This document shows, piece by piece, positions 53,768 through 62,839 of a stretch of DNA of 64,000 nucleotides (positions are counted from its first letter, which is position 1; every line of letters begins with the position of its first letter). The translations under genes and the position numbers were made by a program. The stretch is taken from NCBI RefSeq assembly GCF_000018025.1, contig NC_009831.1:4402001-4466000 (forward strand), in the 5' to 3' direction. The DNA comes from Shewanella sediminis HAW-EB3. GTDB taxonomy: Bacteria; Pseudomonadota; Gammaproteobacteria; Enterobacterales; Shewanellaceae. The notes below the pieces were generated by a model. The model saw nothing but the letters and a program-made list of their open reading frames with translations, was not told where the DNA came from and did no database searches.

Positions 53768-54874
53768 TCAGCGCGTCAGGTATGAACGGATAAACTCTGT
53801 GATTGATACCAGATCGGCGACGGCGATAAACTCATCTGTGGTGTGCACTTTCGACATCCCCGTCGACAAGTTAACCGTCTTCAGGCCTTTTTCATTAAAG
53901 ATGTTGGCATCTGAGCCTCCACCGGTAGGCTTAGTGACAGCTTCGATACCTATGGCTTCAAAAGCGGCTTTAATCTCAGTAACGTGCGCATCATCATCCG
54001 AGATATGGTACGCATTGTAAGAGCGACTCGAGGCAATCTCTATGCCTGCGCCATGCTTTTGTGCCGCCGATTCAAAGGTCGATACCATGTGTTCCACTTG
54101 CTTCGCCAGCTTATCATCATTCAATGAGCGGGCTTCCGCTTCGATGTGCAACTCTGGCATCACGATGTTGGTCGCCTGACCACCTTGCACTACACCGATA
54201 TTGGCGGTGGTTTCCTCATCGATTCGACTCAACTGCATCTTGCTGATGGCGTCAGCCGCGACCGTCAGGGCATTAATGCCTGCTTCAGGTTCCAGTCCCG
54301 CGTGCGCAGGCTTGCCTTTGATGGTAACTTTCAGGCTTTGTTGACCCGGAGCCGTAGTGATAATCGTGCCAATCGGGCCACCGGAATCAAGCACTATAGC
54401 TTGGTTAGACTCAATCTTGCTCATATCGAAGTTCTTAGAGCCATGCATGCCACGCTCTTCATAAACGGTAAACGCAACTTCAATGGTTTTATGTGCATCA
54501 CCACTTTCTTGAATGGCACGAACCGCTTCCATGACCGCAGCGATACCGGATTTGTCATCGCCCCCTAAAATGGTGTCGCCTTTAGCGCTAATAACACCAT
54601 CTTCAATGATGGGTTCAATACCATTACCCGGTGTCACAGTATCCATGTGGCTGCTGAAAATGATGCTACCTTCAAGCGAGCCCTGTAGCTTGGCGTAGAT
54701 ATTAAAGCCATTTGAAATGGTGCCAGGAACGCTAAGCTGTGTAACCTCAAAGCCCAGTTGACCGAGTTGCTCTACTAAGGTTTCAGCAACCGCTTTTTCA
54801 TTGCCTGATTCGCTGTCGATTTTCACCAGCGAGAGAAAGTGTTCAACCAGCCTTTGTTGATTAATATTTGTCAT
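53768..54874 (-). CDS. PepT-like M20-family metallopeptidase
   Basis: A 368-residue cytosolic dinuclear-zinc aminopeptidase of the peptidase-T-like group. The metal and catalytic residues are visible in FSSHMDTVTPGNG (His, Asp), GDDKSG (bridging Asp), VYEERGMHGSKNFD (general-base Glu and metal Glu) and VLDSGGPIG (Asp); KVHTTDE gives the last His. It should remove N-terminal residues from small peptides. The ATG at 54874 gives the usual family start; an in-frame start at 54907 adds eleven residues. The flank after the gene is repeat-poor, while about 54990-55080 upstream holds a degenerate TGATGGGTATTAGT tract. Confidence 0.9.
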   Translation of the reverse strand: MTNINQQRLVEHFLSLVKIDSESGNEKAVAETLVEQLGQLGFEVTQLSVPGTISNGFNIYAKLQGSLEGSIIFSSHMDTVTPGNGIEPIIEDGVISAKGDTILGGDDKSGIAAVMEAVRAIQESGDAHKTIEVAFTVYEERGMHGSKNFDMSKIESNQAIVLDSGGPIGTIITTAPGQQSLKVTIKGKPAHAGLEPEAGINALTVAADAISKMQLSRIDEETTANIGVVQGGQATNIVMPELHIEAEARSLNDDKLAKQVEHMVSTFESAAQKHGAGIEIASSRSYNAYHISDDDAHVTEIKAAFEAIGIEAVTKPTGGGSDANIFNEKGLKTVNLSTGMSKVHTTDEFIAVADLVSITEFIRSYLTR

Positions 54875-55153
54875 CTGTATGCGACTTCTTTTCTGCGAAA
54901 TAGGCAAGAATCATAAACCTAACTGAGACACAGGATAGATGGGTTACATCAAAGAAATGCCAGAAAGGAAAAGTGGAGGCAGACTCCGAGCCAACTTATT
55001 GCTGATTGATATTAGTGATGGGTATTCGTGATGGGTATTAGTTGATTGCTATTCCTGATTAGTATTAGTGTTGATTTATCATTGTTCTCCATAGAGAATA
55101 ACACCTGGTTTGAGCGGTTTATTCAATAGTATAGATTTAGGAGTTTCGATTAG

Positions 55154-55591
55154 ATGATGACAAAATGGGCGATACGATTTTTACAGATGGCCGAGCTAGT
55201 TGCATCTTGGAGTAAAGATCCCTCCACTCAAGTTGGGGCAGTGATCACCGAAAATAACCGCATTGTCTCATTAGGTTTCAACGGCTACCCCCATGGGATC
55301 TCCGATAGTGCCGAAACCGACAACCGGGAGATGAAACTCCTGAAAACCCTCCATGCAGAAGAGAACGCCATACTCCATGCCAAACGTGATCTGAGTAGCT
55401 GTGAGATCTGGGTGACCCACTTCCCCTGCCCCAACTGCGCTGCCAAGATAATCCAAACTGGTTTACGCGCCGTACATAGCCCGCAACCCAGCGAAGATTT
55501 TCTGTCGCGCTGGGGAGATAAGATTAAAGTCAGCCAGGATATGTTCGACCAAGCCGGCGTCCAGGTCGATTGGATGCAGGTAGAGTCGTAG
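55154..55591 (+). CDS. Deoxycytidylate-deaminase-like protein
   Basis: A 145-residue zinc deaminase. HAEEN at 67-71 and PCPNC at 91-95 are the zinc-binding and catalytic motifs (H67, E69, C92, C95) of the CDA/dCMP-deaminase superfamily. KDPSTQVGAVITENNRIVSL and GFNGYPHGI are the hallmark N-terminal strands of dCMP deaminases. It likely converts dCMP to dUMP for thymidylate supply. TAGGAG lies upstream of two adjacent ATGs. Such proteins can also appear in phage-defence contexts, and this gene borders the NLR-like segment, but a housekeeping role is more likely. Confidence 0.88.
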   Translation: MMTKWAIRFLQMAELVASWSKDPSTQVGAVITENNRIVSLGFNGYPHGISDSAETDNREMKLLKTLHAEENAILHAKRDLSSCEIWVTHFPCPNCAAKIIQTGLRAVHSPQPSEDFLSRWGDKIKVSQDMFDQAGVQVDWMQVES

Positions 55592-56250
55592 CGGCGAACT
55601 AATATGTGGTGGCCATATCTGAGGTCAAAGTTGGCTTAGATATGGTTTGCTCAGACAGCTTATTTCTCTGACCCCATTTATCGTTAGACCCTACATAGAA
55701 AACCTGCTTTCTTGATAATCTTGAAACACTCATTAGTAATGCATAAGAAATGAAAGGCCGGAGCGAATTAACTCCGGCTCTTTTTTTGGGGAAGTGTATA
55801 TCTCTGGAGGCGGTAGCTGGTTAGGGTGAGTACTTAAGGATAGAAAAGTAGAGTTAGCTCAGTTCCCCAAGCTTTTACTGACAAAAAGGTATAACATAGT
55901 AATTCTCAGCAATAGCCTAGGAAGATATTGAATTAACTACAAAAACTAGTTATGGTGTGGGCAGTTAGATAACATGGCGCAAGGTCTTTCTCTAAATTAG
56001 AATTATCACAGTAAAGGGGAATGCTACAGCAGCGCTGTCTTATAACGGCAAACATTCAAGGATGAAGATGCAAGTCATAATCAGTGTGCAATTAAGCATG
56101 ACATACGCTAACCAATTGATTTATGGAACTTTCTCCTTGAATCTTACAAATTTCTGTTGAGTAGTAAGTAGTATCGTTGAACCTGAGAGACAAATGATAT
56201 CAACGATATACCAAAACTTGATATATTAAAATTACAAGAGTTAACTAAAT
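55592..56250. other. Boundary region before the NLR-like gene
   Basis: A 659-bp gap with the deaminase terminator at 55757 and the sequence TTTCTCTGACCCCAT at 55663-55677, which recurs as TTTACTCTGACCCCAT in the 181-bp repeats. From about 55850 the composition shifts toward AT-rich, as in the following gene, so the edge of the acquired segment may lie here. No tRNA or att-like direct repeat was recognised. Confidence 0.5.
55757..55787 (+). terminator. Intrinsic terminator after the deaminase gene
   Basis: A GCCGGAG/CTCCGGC stem (loop of eight) followed after TC by seven T residues. Confidence 0.9.
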
Positions 56251-59200
56251 ATGTCTATTTATCAAGAAGTTGAGCTAAGCGAGTTAAACGAGTCTTATGA
56301 TATTGATTTTTTGATCATTACAGCGACTACTGTGGAGTTAAACGCAGCAATAGAGTTTTTAACCCCTATTGAAGATGATATCCTCCAAGCTTATTACAAC
56401 GCCAACACCTATTACATCGGTTTATTTGGTAATTTCATATGTGCTATTGTCAAAACCAATAGTATGGGAGCCATATCTTCAGGAGCCTCTTTACAGACCA
56501 CTCAGGAATCCATTGCAGCCCTTACTCCCAAAGCGATAATTATGGGGGGGATAGCTTTGGGTAAAGAAAAAGACAAACAAAAGCTAGGTGATATATTAGT
56601 CAGTAAGTCCGTAGTATTCTATGAGCAAGCCCGCGTTAATGACAATGGAAGTATTGAATATAGAGGCATAAAACCGGAAGCGAATAGGACCTTAATTAAC
56701 AGGTTAACTCAAAATTCTACACATGATTATTTGTTTAATAATAAAAATAAAGATGCAACCGTAATATCAGGCCCGATACTTTCTGGAGAAAAGCTTATTG
56801 ACAATAATCAATTCAAACAAAAACTCCTTAGTCACTTTCCTGACGCCATTGGTGGTGAAATGGAAGCACATGGAGTTTATGTTGCGTGCCATGATAAAAA
56901 CGTTCCATGGATTATTGTAAAAACAATTTGCGACTGGGCTGATGGACATAAAGAAAAATCCTTCCAATCTGAAAGTGCATATATAGCATTTTCATTTATT
57001 CATCGTGCCCTTGAGTCTAAATTTGCCTTTAGCAACCTAAAGATTCTTCCATTTAAAAAAAAAAGGGATTCCCCAGAAGTTAATTTAGATGCAATAAATA
57101 TATTACCTCTCTTAGTCAGCCGGAGAGATTTGAGCAAAGTATTAAGTAATCGGGAAATAATTAAAGATTCATCAAAAAAAGTTTACTATGAGTACTTCTT
57201 TTTTGAAAATCGTGGAAGAGTTGAAGGTTTTTTGTTTATAGGGAAAAATGTAACTATAACAAATACATTAGATAGCTTTGTGAGCACTTTTGAAAAACCT
57301 AAAATTCTTAATGTTTACGTGACAAAAAAATATAATGCAACAGGACCTATTGACAGAATAAGCCATCTAAATAAAGAAACAGCAAAAAGACAGCTGAGCG
57401 CAACAATTTATGATGGCATACAGTATCTTGAGGAAACAATTTGGGACTCAACATTCAAAAGTTATGATGATACAAAACATCATAAGAGAAGTGATTATAT
57501 TGATCAAAGTCTTTATACGTATCATGAAGACGATACCAACTTAGGGCATGGTACTGAGTATTTCAAATCAATTCTAGCCGACAAAATGGGAAGCAGTATT
57601 TCTATCATATTTGGTAGTGGTGGGGTAGGAAAAACGACCCTATGTGATGCACTTAAAAGTGATATTGAAAGAGATAGTGACGTAAGAAAAAAAGGCGTCT
57701 TCTTGATTCGAGGGGAAAGAACATCTAGTCTGAAAAATTTTCATGATATTTATGTCGAATCACTACTAGATCTATTTGAAGCGTTTAAGGAAGAAAGTAA
57801 CTTATCAAATTTATCAACTAATGACTTTAGCATAAATTATGCCTGCGGAAATATTCAGGTTATTATTGATGGTTTAGATGAAATAGATAGCGCACTAGGA
57901 GAACGGTTTAATTTAGAGCGATTTTTTCAATCTCTGTCAGATTTAGACGAAAGATTTCACAACACGAAAATCATATTGACAACGCGAGACTATTTTGCAA
58001 AAAATCTAGTTTCGTCTTCTCCATTAATCAAGAAATTTAAATTAAACGGCTTCACTGAAGGTGATATTGAGAAATTCAAAAAAATAAAACTAAAAACTGA
58101 TTCTCAAAGAACGAAATTTGATAAACTACTAGAAAGTAAAAAATTAAGGAAAGGTAGCTTCTCTCTTCCAGTTATTATTAACTTAGCCTGCCAAGCTGTA
58201 CTTGGTGATGGACCACATAACAAATCATATAATGAAAACTCTGAATACCTTATTTCAGACCATGTCTACGATTCTATTTTAGACTATATGTTAAATAGAG
58301 AAATCGAAAAACAAAAAATAAATTGCACTGTTGACGACCTGTTTTTACTACTTGTTGAAATAGTAACTAGCCACAACAACAAAATATCTACTTCAGAGTT
58401 AAAAGAGTATGTTGAGCTATCTTTTAATGAAACTGTTAATAAGTTTTTAAGGAATCCTATTTTCAGTGTAACGAGTGACTTCATTTCAATAAAAGAGGAG
58501 GCGCTATGCTCTTTAGTAAGATGCCGTTATGCTCGTTATCTTTTGTTAAAAAACATATCACTGACAGAAAAAATATCTGAATTACTAAAGGATTCTTACA
58601 AAGGAAATGGAGAGATTTACTCTTCACTCGTTGATACAATTGACACCAACAATGAAAAATTCATAGAAAACTCAACTAAACTTTTAAAACAAATGTCTCA
58701 TAAAGAATCTCACAGCACCTCTAATTATGAGAAAAGTAAATACAAAAAATCCATTTCAGCAATGCTTTACATACTGATGTCAAATAGAAATTGTGATAAC
58801 AAACCTGATAGAAGTAATTTCTTGTTGCAAATCAAAGGTTCTACGACTAACACAACAAGTATTGACGGACTACATATTTATGGAGAGTTTCACACTTTAG
58901 ACTTTAGCAACATAACAATAACAAATTCATATTTTTCAGAATTTGAAAAATTTGAAGACTGCATATTCCCAAGTGAATCAAAAGTTGTTTTTTCTTATTG
59001 TGAGTTCAACAAAATAACATTAAAAAAAGCAAACAATATTAAAACAGACATATTCGAAGCTTCCTGTAAGTTTGAAGATTGCAACATAATGAGTGAAATA
59101 AAAAACCAGCAGGATGATGATTGCATCAAGCAGAAACGAGTGCGAGACAATATAGTCTCAATATCAAGATATATTGATACAACACAGAGGTCTAGCAATT

Positions 59201-59403
59201 TAATAAAGTTAAACACCAGTGTGAAATGGAGTAAGTCACATAAAGGTTTCTTAAAATCACTTATAAGTGAAAGTTTTTTAGAATTTACCAATAAGGGACT
59301 TTATAAAATCAATCATGATTATTACGATAACCTTCCTGATATAAAACTAGGCCGATTTCCTGACAAGCTAGATGAGATTGTAGCTAAATTAGCAAAAAAA
59401 TAA
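56251..59403 (+). CDS. NLR-like STAND protein: nucleoside-phosphorylase effector, NACHT ATPase, pentapeptide-like C-terminus
   Basis: A 1050-residue multidomain protein, the most likely defence gene in the window. Residues about 15-265 form a PNP/MTA-nucleosidase fold: MGGIALGKEKDKQKLGDILV, GPILSGEKL, GGEMEAHGVYVAC (E203/E205) and KTICDWADG (D228, the usual catalytic Asp). Residues about 430-700 are a NACHT-type STAND ATPase: Walker A GSGGVGKTT (455-463), Walker B VIIDGLDEID (537-546), and sensor ILTTRDYF. Residues about 865-960 show pentapeptide-like F-x-x-C strands (LDFSNITITNSYFSEFEKFE). Related PNP effectors in Detocs, CBASS and Avs-type proteins cleave ATP during phage infection; that activity is inferred. 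Very AT-rich, with rare-codon style unlike its neighbours; a Y1 transposase follows. Confidence 0.88.
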   Translation: MSIYQEVELSELNESYDIDFLIITATTVELNAAIEFLTPIEDDILQAYYNANTYYIGLFGNFICAIVKTNSMGAISSGASLQTTQESIAALTPKAIIMGGIALGKEKDKQKLGDILVSKSVVFYEQARVNDNGSIEYRGIKPEANRTLINRLTQNSTHDYLFNNKNKDATVISGPILSGEKLIDNNQFKQKLLSHFPDAIGGEMEAHGVYVACHDKNVPWIIVKTICDWADGHKEKSFQSESAYIAFSFIHRALESKFAFSNLKILPFKKKRDSPEVNLDAINILPLLVSRRDLSKVLSNREIIKDSSKKVYYEYFFFENRGRVEGFLFIGKNVTITNTLDSFVSTFEKPKILNVYVTKKYNATGPIDRISHLNKETAKRQLSATIYDGIQYLEETIWDSTFKSYDDTKHHKRSDYIDQSLYTYHEDDTNLGHGTEYFKSILADKMGSSISIIFGSGGVGKTTLCDALKSDIERDSDVRKKGVFLIRGERTSSLKNFHDIYVESLLDLFEAFKEESNLSNLSTNDFSINYACGNIQVIIDGLDEIDSALGERFNLERFFQSLSDLDERFHNTKIILTTRDYFAKNLVSSSPLIKKFKLNGFTEGDIEKFKKIKLKTDSQRTKFDKLLESKKLRKGSFSLPVIINLACQAVLGDGPHNKSYNENSEYLISDHVYDSILDYMLNREIEKQKINCTVDDLFLLLVEIVTSHNNKISTSELKEYVELSFNETVNKFLRNPIFSVTSDFISIKEEALCSLVRCRYARYLLLKNISLTEKISELLKDSYKGNGEIYSSLVDTIDTNNEKFIENSTKLLKQMSHKESHSTSNYEKSKYKKSISAMLYILMSNRNCDNKPDRSNFLLQIKGSTTNTTSIDGLHIYGEFHTLDFSNITITNSYFSEFEKFEDCIFPSESKVVFSYCEFNKITLKKANNIKTDIFEASCKFEDCNIMSEIKNQQDDDCIKQKRVRDNIVSISRYIDTTQRSSNLIKLNTSVKWSKSHKGFLKSLISESFLEFTNKGLYKINHDYYDNLPDIKLGRFPDKLDEIVAKLAKK

Positions 59404-59512
59404 CATAAAGAAAAGACAGAAAAAAGACAGGACAGCCATATCTTTTGTCCTTTAGCTCATCCTCTACTAGGCTTTTAGTAACCTCAACTTGGCCTAGTGT
59501 GGGATATCGATT

Positions 59513-60556
59513 ATGACCTCTGCTCGACGAACCTTGATAGACCCAGAATCGACACCCTTCTATCACATCATAAATCGCTGTGTCAGAAGGGCTTTTCTGT
59601 GTGGGGAGGATAAGCTCACAGGTAAAAGCTACGAACATAGACGTGGCTGGATTGTCGATAAAGTCAAAGCGCTTTCAACTATTTTCTGTATCGATATTTG
59701 TGCCTATGCAGTGATGAACAATCACTATCATTTAGTTCTTAAAATCGATACTGATAAAGCTAAATCATTGAGTAACAAGGAAGTCATTAGCCGATGGTGT
59801 AAAGTCACCAAAGGGCATGCGGTAGCAACCAAGTATATGAATGGTGAAACATTAATTGAGGGAGAACCCTTGCTTCTCGATAGTTTACTCGCCGAATGGC
59901 ACGAGCGTTTATCGAGTATTTCATGGTTTATGAGGTGCCTTAATGAAGAGATAGCACGTAGGGCAAATCGTGAAGATGAGTGTAAGGGGGCATTCTGGGA
60001 AGGAAGGTTTAAATCCCAAGCCTTGCTGGATGAACAAGCACTACTTGCATGTATGATGTATGTAGATTTAAACCCTATCAGGGCAGGTATTGCAGATACA
60101 GTGCAAACCTCTGATTTCACTTCTATTCAAGAGCGCATTGCCGAATTAAATTCGCTTGATACAAACGCCTGTAACCCTCTCTCTCCCACGGCTCAAGAAC
60201 CAGAACTTGCAGCTGGCGAGCCACCAAAACCACTCGCTGAATTCGATGGTTCAACCCACCTTGCTACCCAATCAGGTATCCCATTTCATTTCTGTGATTA
60301 TCTACAACTCATCGACTGGACGGGTAGAGCCATTAGAAATGATAAAAGAGGGTTCATTGATTCAAACCGACCTAAATTACTTAATGAATTGGGCATTTCA
60401 CCCGATGCATGGATAACATCCGCCAAAGAGTTTCGACGTCAATACAGTGGAATTAGCGGTCGTTGGGACGCCATGTGCGAATTCAAAAAGCAACATCAAA
60501 GCGGAAAATGGTGCAAAGGGAAGGCTTGTAGTAATGCGCTTCACCCATCGCCATAA
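59513..60556 (+). CDS. Y1/HUH-family transposase (REP-associated or IS200-like)
   Basis: A 347-residue Y1_Tnp protein. TPFYHIINRCVRRAFLCGED is the family's N-terminal signature. The metal-binding HUH motif is H71-Y-H73 in MNNHYHLVL, and the nucleophile tyrosine is Y183 in MMYVDLNPIRAG. All catalytic residues are present, so it may be active. Enzymes of this kind (RAYTs) are single-copy chromosomal genes that mobilise REP palindromes; the window contains six REP-like elements. The C-terminal 150 residues are a longer extension than in IS200 TnpA. Codon use is nearer to the host than the NLR-like gene before it. Confidence 0.92.
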   Translation: MTSARRTLIDPESTPFYHIINRCVRRAFLCGEDKLTGKSYEHRRGWIVDKVKALSTIFCIDICAYAVMNNHYHLVLKIDTDKAKSLSNKEVISRWCKVTKGHAVATKYMNGETLIEGEPLLLDSLLAEWHERLSSISWFMRCLNEEIARRANREDECKGAFWEGRFKSQALLDEQALLACMMYVDLNPIRAGIADTVQTSDFTSIQERIAELNSLDTNACNPLSPTAQEPELAAGEPPKPLAEFDGSTHLATQSGIPFHFCDYLQLIDWTGRAIRNDKRGFIDSNRPKLLNELGISPDAWITSAKEFRRQYSGISGRWDAMCEFKKQHQSGKWCKGKACSNALHPSP

Positions 60557-60761
60557 GTTCATTCAAATGCAGCCGCAGGTTACAACAAGTCCCCGTTGGA
60601 AGTTGCCGAAGGGCTTCGCAGACTCTTTATAAACCAAAGTTACGTAAGTCCCACACGGATGTGGGGCTAGTTTTCGGGGTACAGGATGTACCATCGGAAA
60701 CGTTAGCTATTTTCAAGAAAGACCGAAGGAAGACAACTTCGCCGGGGCGTCATAGGTGGAT

Positions 60762-60794
60762 GCAAGGAGGATGAGGACGAGCAGTCCTCCTTGC
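60762..60794. repeat. Strong hairpin in the post-transposase region
   Basis: A 10-bp perfect stem (GCAAGGAGGA with TCCTCCTTGC) and 13-base loop, the largest of three hairpins in the block between the GCCGCAGGTTACAACA direct repeats. Confidence 0.8.
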
Positions 60795-61178
60795 CCTACT
60801 CTTTATTGCGAGAAGGGAATGGAATTCCACGACGTTAATCCAAACGAAGTTTGGAACCTTACTAGATAAAGGGGTCGCAGCCCATTAGAATCCAGCGACT
60901 TCAAACACCGCCGCAGGTTACAACATTCCCCGTCGAAAGGTGAATATGGCATAACCATACGCTCATGAACGAGAAGCACGGTCAAAATTGTTCCCTACAC
61001 TTTTTAATTTCAATATCCCTATCGATCAGATACTGAACTGGCCTTGCTACTTTAATTGGCACATCAATTTACACATCGCTTACAACAGCTATATAGCAAT
61101 GTTTTTATGATCGTTACCATCGACTTCAGAAAGTAGAAGAATTTAAAAACTATTTCAGCAAGCAATATAGATACACCA

Positions 61179-61235
61179 TTACTTAGGCGAGACACTATTA
61201 CTTAAACGAGACGCCGTTACTTAAGCGAGAGACTA
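61179..61235. repeat. 19-bp tandem repeat, three copies
   Basis: TTACTTAGGCGAGACACTA and two variants begin at 61179, 61198 and 61217, exactly 19 bp apart and head to tail. Confidence 0.88.
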
Positions 61236-61788
61236 ACCAAATTACAAACAGGCAAATTGCAAAACTTAAAATAAACTTAATTAAAGGTTAAGCGAACATT
61301 TAATTAAGCTTAACTTAACATAAATCAAAACTTAAACATTCTAACACTTACATCTAGAAAGCATTTAACGAAAAAGATTAACCCAACTAAACAAGAGCTT
61401 ACCACAACACCTCGTTATTCCCGATGAATGTAGAAACAATATGCGAGTATACACTAACTTGCCATTTACTCTTAAATGTCACGGCTAAAGAATAACTACA
61501 CCGAACAAATAGAATATTGGTTCCACCTCGATTTGAGAAAATAAGTAACCTAATAGCAGGTACCTGACAAAATACTCTTTACCTCACTATATGCTGTCAC
61601 TGACAGCCACGCTGTTGAATAAAAACAGATAGGGTAAACCGTTTAATTTACTGAGACACATCAGAACCTGGATTGACGATTAAGAAATAAACGTTGTCAA
61701 TATTGAGTTGTTATTTCTGGTTACGAGGCACTTAAGGACCAGGAACTATTTACAAACGATTAGGCCAATATACCGCCAAGGAATTCAG

Positions 61789-62220
61789 ATGAAGATCAGC
61801 CATTTCTTAATACTAGTGACATTAACCCTCCCCTTTTCATTGTCTGCTGGCTCAAATGAGCTTGCAGATGAGGAACGACTGCTACTTGAGTCTTGCATGT
61901 CACTCAAAAAAGCGTCTGAAGAGGTCTCAGCCAATTCCTGTGTTTACTATATTCAGGGGTTTCTGGCTGGTTCATTAACCACAAAATCAGATTACGTATT
62001 ACGTGAAACATCGGGAGTGTTTTTCGATAGGGCCTACCAAACTCGAGTAGGAAAACGCACATCAAAGGAGCAACCGATCCAGCTATGCCTGTCTAGAGAT
62101 GACAATGTTGAGCACTTAGCAGAGCGCCTCGTTGGACATCTGTCCTACCCAATCGAATCGATGCAGTTGCTACACACGCAAATTTTCGATGCGCTTGAAG
62201 CGGAGTCTTCATGCTCATAA
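61789..62220 (+). CDS. Small exported protein, Rap1a/Tai-like
   Basis: A 143-residue protein with a signal peptide (MKISHFLILVTLTLPFSLSA). The mature part has paired cysteines and the segment SCVYYIQGFLAG, like the Cys-x-x-Y-x-x-G motif of the Rap1a immunity-like family. The match is short, so this is tentative. ATG at 61789 has AAGGAA upstream; the longer frame from 61708 lacks a signal peptide at its start. No toxin-like partner lies next to it. Confidence 0.7.
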   Translation: MKISHFLILVTLTLPFSLSAGSNELADEERLLLESCMSLKKASEEVSANSCVYYIQGFLAGSLTTKSDYVLRETSGVFFDRAYQTRVGKRTSKEQPIQLCLSRDDNVEHLAERLVGHLSYPIESMQLLHTQIFDALEAESSCS

Positions 62221-62359
62221 ATCACTGCATGTCACAGATAAAACTTAGTAGCAAAACCATGTATTGGCCCTCAACCCAATAAGCATATTGGTAACGGTAA
62301 AAATGATGAATAACAGCAAAGCATTAAATAAAATACCACTAGAGGAGGTAAGCTATCAG

Positions 62360-62839
62360 ATGCCGACCCACACACTCAGCCTTTGCTTGAGCCTGTCTCT
62401 CTTTTGGTGGATTAACTCAAACTACAGCAACGCACTTCTGCTGTCACTGGGTGCCGCTTCTATCCTACTAGTGCTCTATATTGCACACAGGATGGATGTG
62501 ATCGACCATGAGTCTCAGCCAGTTCACCTTTCACTGAAAATGCCTAACTACGTGTTATGGCTAACCAAAGAGATCATTGTTTCCAATATCTCTGTGGTCA
62601 AACATATCTGGCTTGGCAATAGCAGTATCTCCCCCACCCTTGTCACGATAGATGCCAGTCAACGCACAGATCTCGGCAAGGTTATCTACGCCAACTCCAT
62701 TACCTTAACGCCGGGTACGGTAACGGTGGACTTAGTCGGCGATCGCATGACTATCCACTCACTGCTCAAAGAAAATATCGACACCTTAAAAGCCGGCGAG
62801 ATGGATCGCCGAGTCACTGAATTGGAAAACAGATGTTAA
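62360..62839 (+). CDS. mnhE: Mrp/Mnh Na+/H+ antiporter subunit E
   Basis: A 159-residue membrane protein of the Mrp/Mnh multisubunit cation/proton antiporter. Two N-terminal hydrophobic segments (about residues 5-20 and 25-45) precede the conserved soluble part LPGTVTVDL-like block, here ANSITLTPGTVTVDLVGDRM. The ATG at 62360 has a strong AGAGGAGG site eleven bases upstream and gives the family's usual length. A start at 62264 would add 32 residues. It begins the E-F-G run and overlaps subunit F by seven bases. Confidence 0.93.
   Translation: MPTHTLSLCLSLSLFWWINSNYSNALLLSLGAASILLVLYIAHRMDVIDHESQPVHLSLKMPNYVLWLTKEIIVSNISVVKHIWLGNSSISPTLVTIDASQRTDLGKVIYANSITLTPGTVTVDLVGDRMTIHSLLKENIDTLKAGEMDRRVTELENRC

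Larger units (their letters stand above)
60557..61788. other. Hairpin-rich non-coding region downstream of the transposase
   Basis: Over 1.2 kb without a credible gene. From about 60562 to 60960 the sequence is GC-rich and full of hairpins: CCCACA/TGTGGG (60650-60665), GGTACA/TGTACC (60678-60692) and GCAAGGAGGA/TCCTCCTTGC (60762-60794). A 16-bp direct repeat, GCCGCAGGTTACAACA, occurs at 60572 and 60910, each followed by a similar CCCCGT-GAA stretch, framing a 338-bp block. The rest, to 61788, is AT-rich and holds the 19-bp repeats at 61179. Confidence 0.7.
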
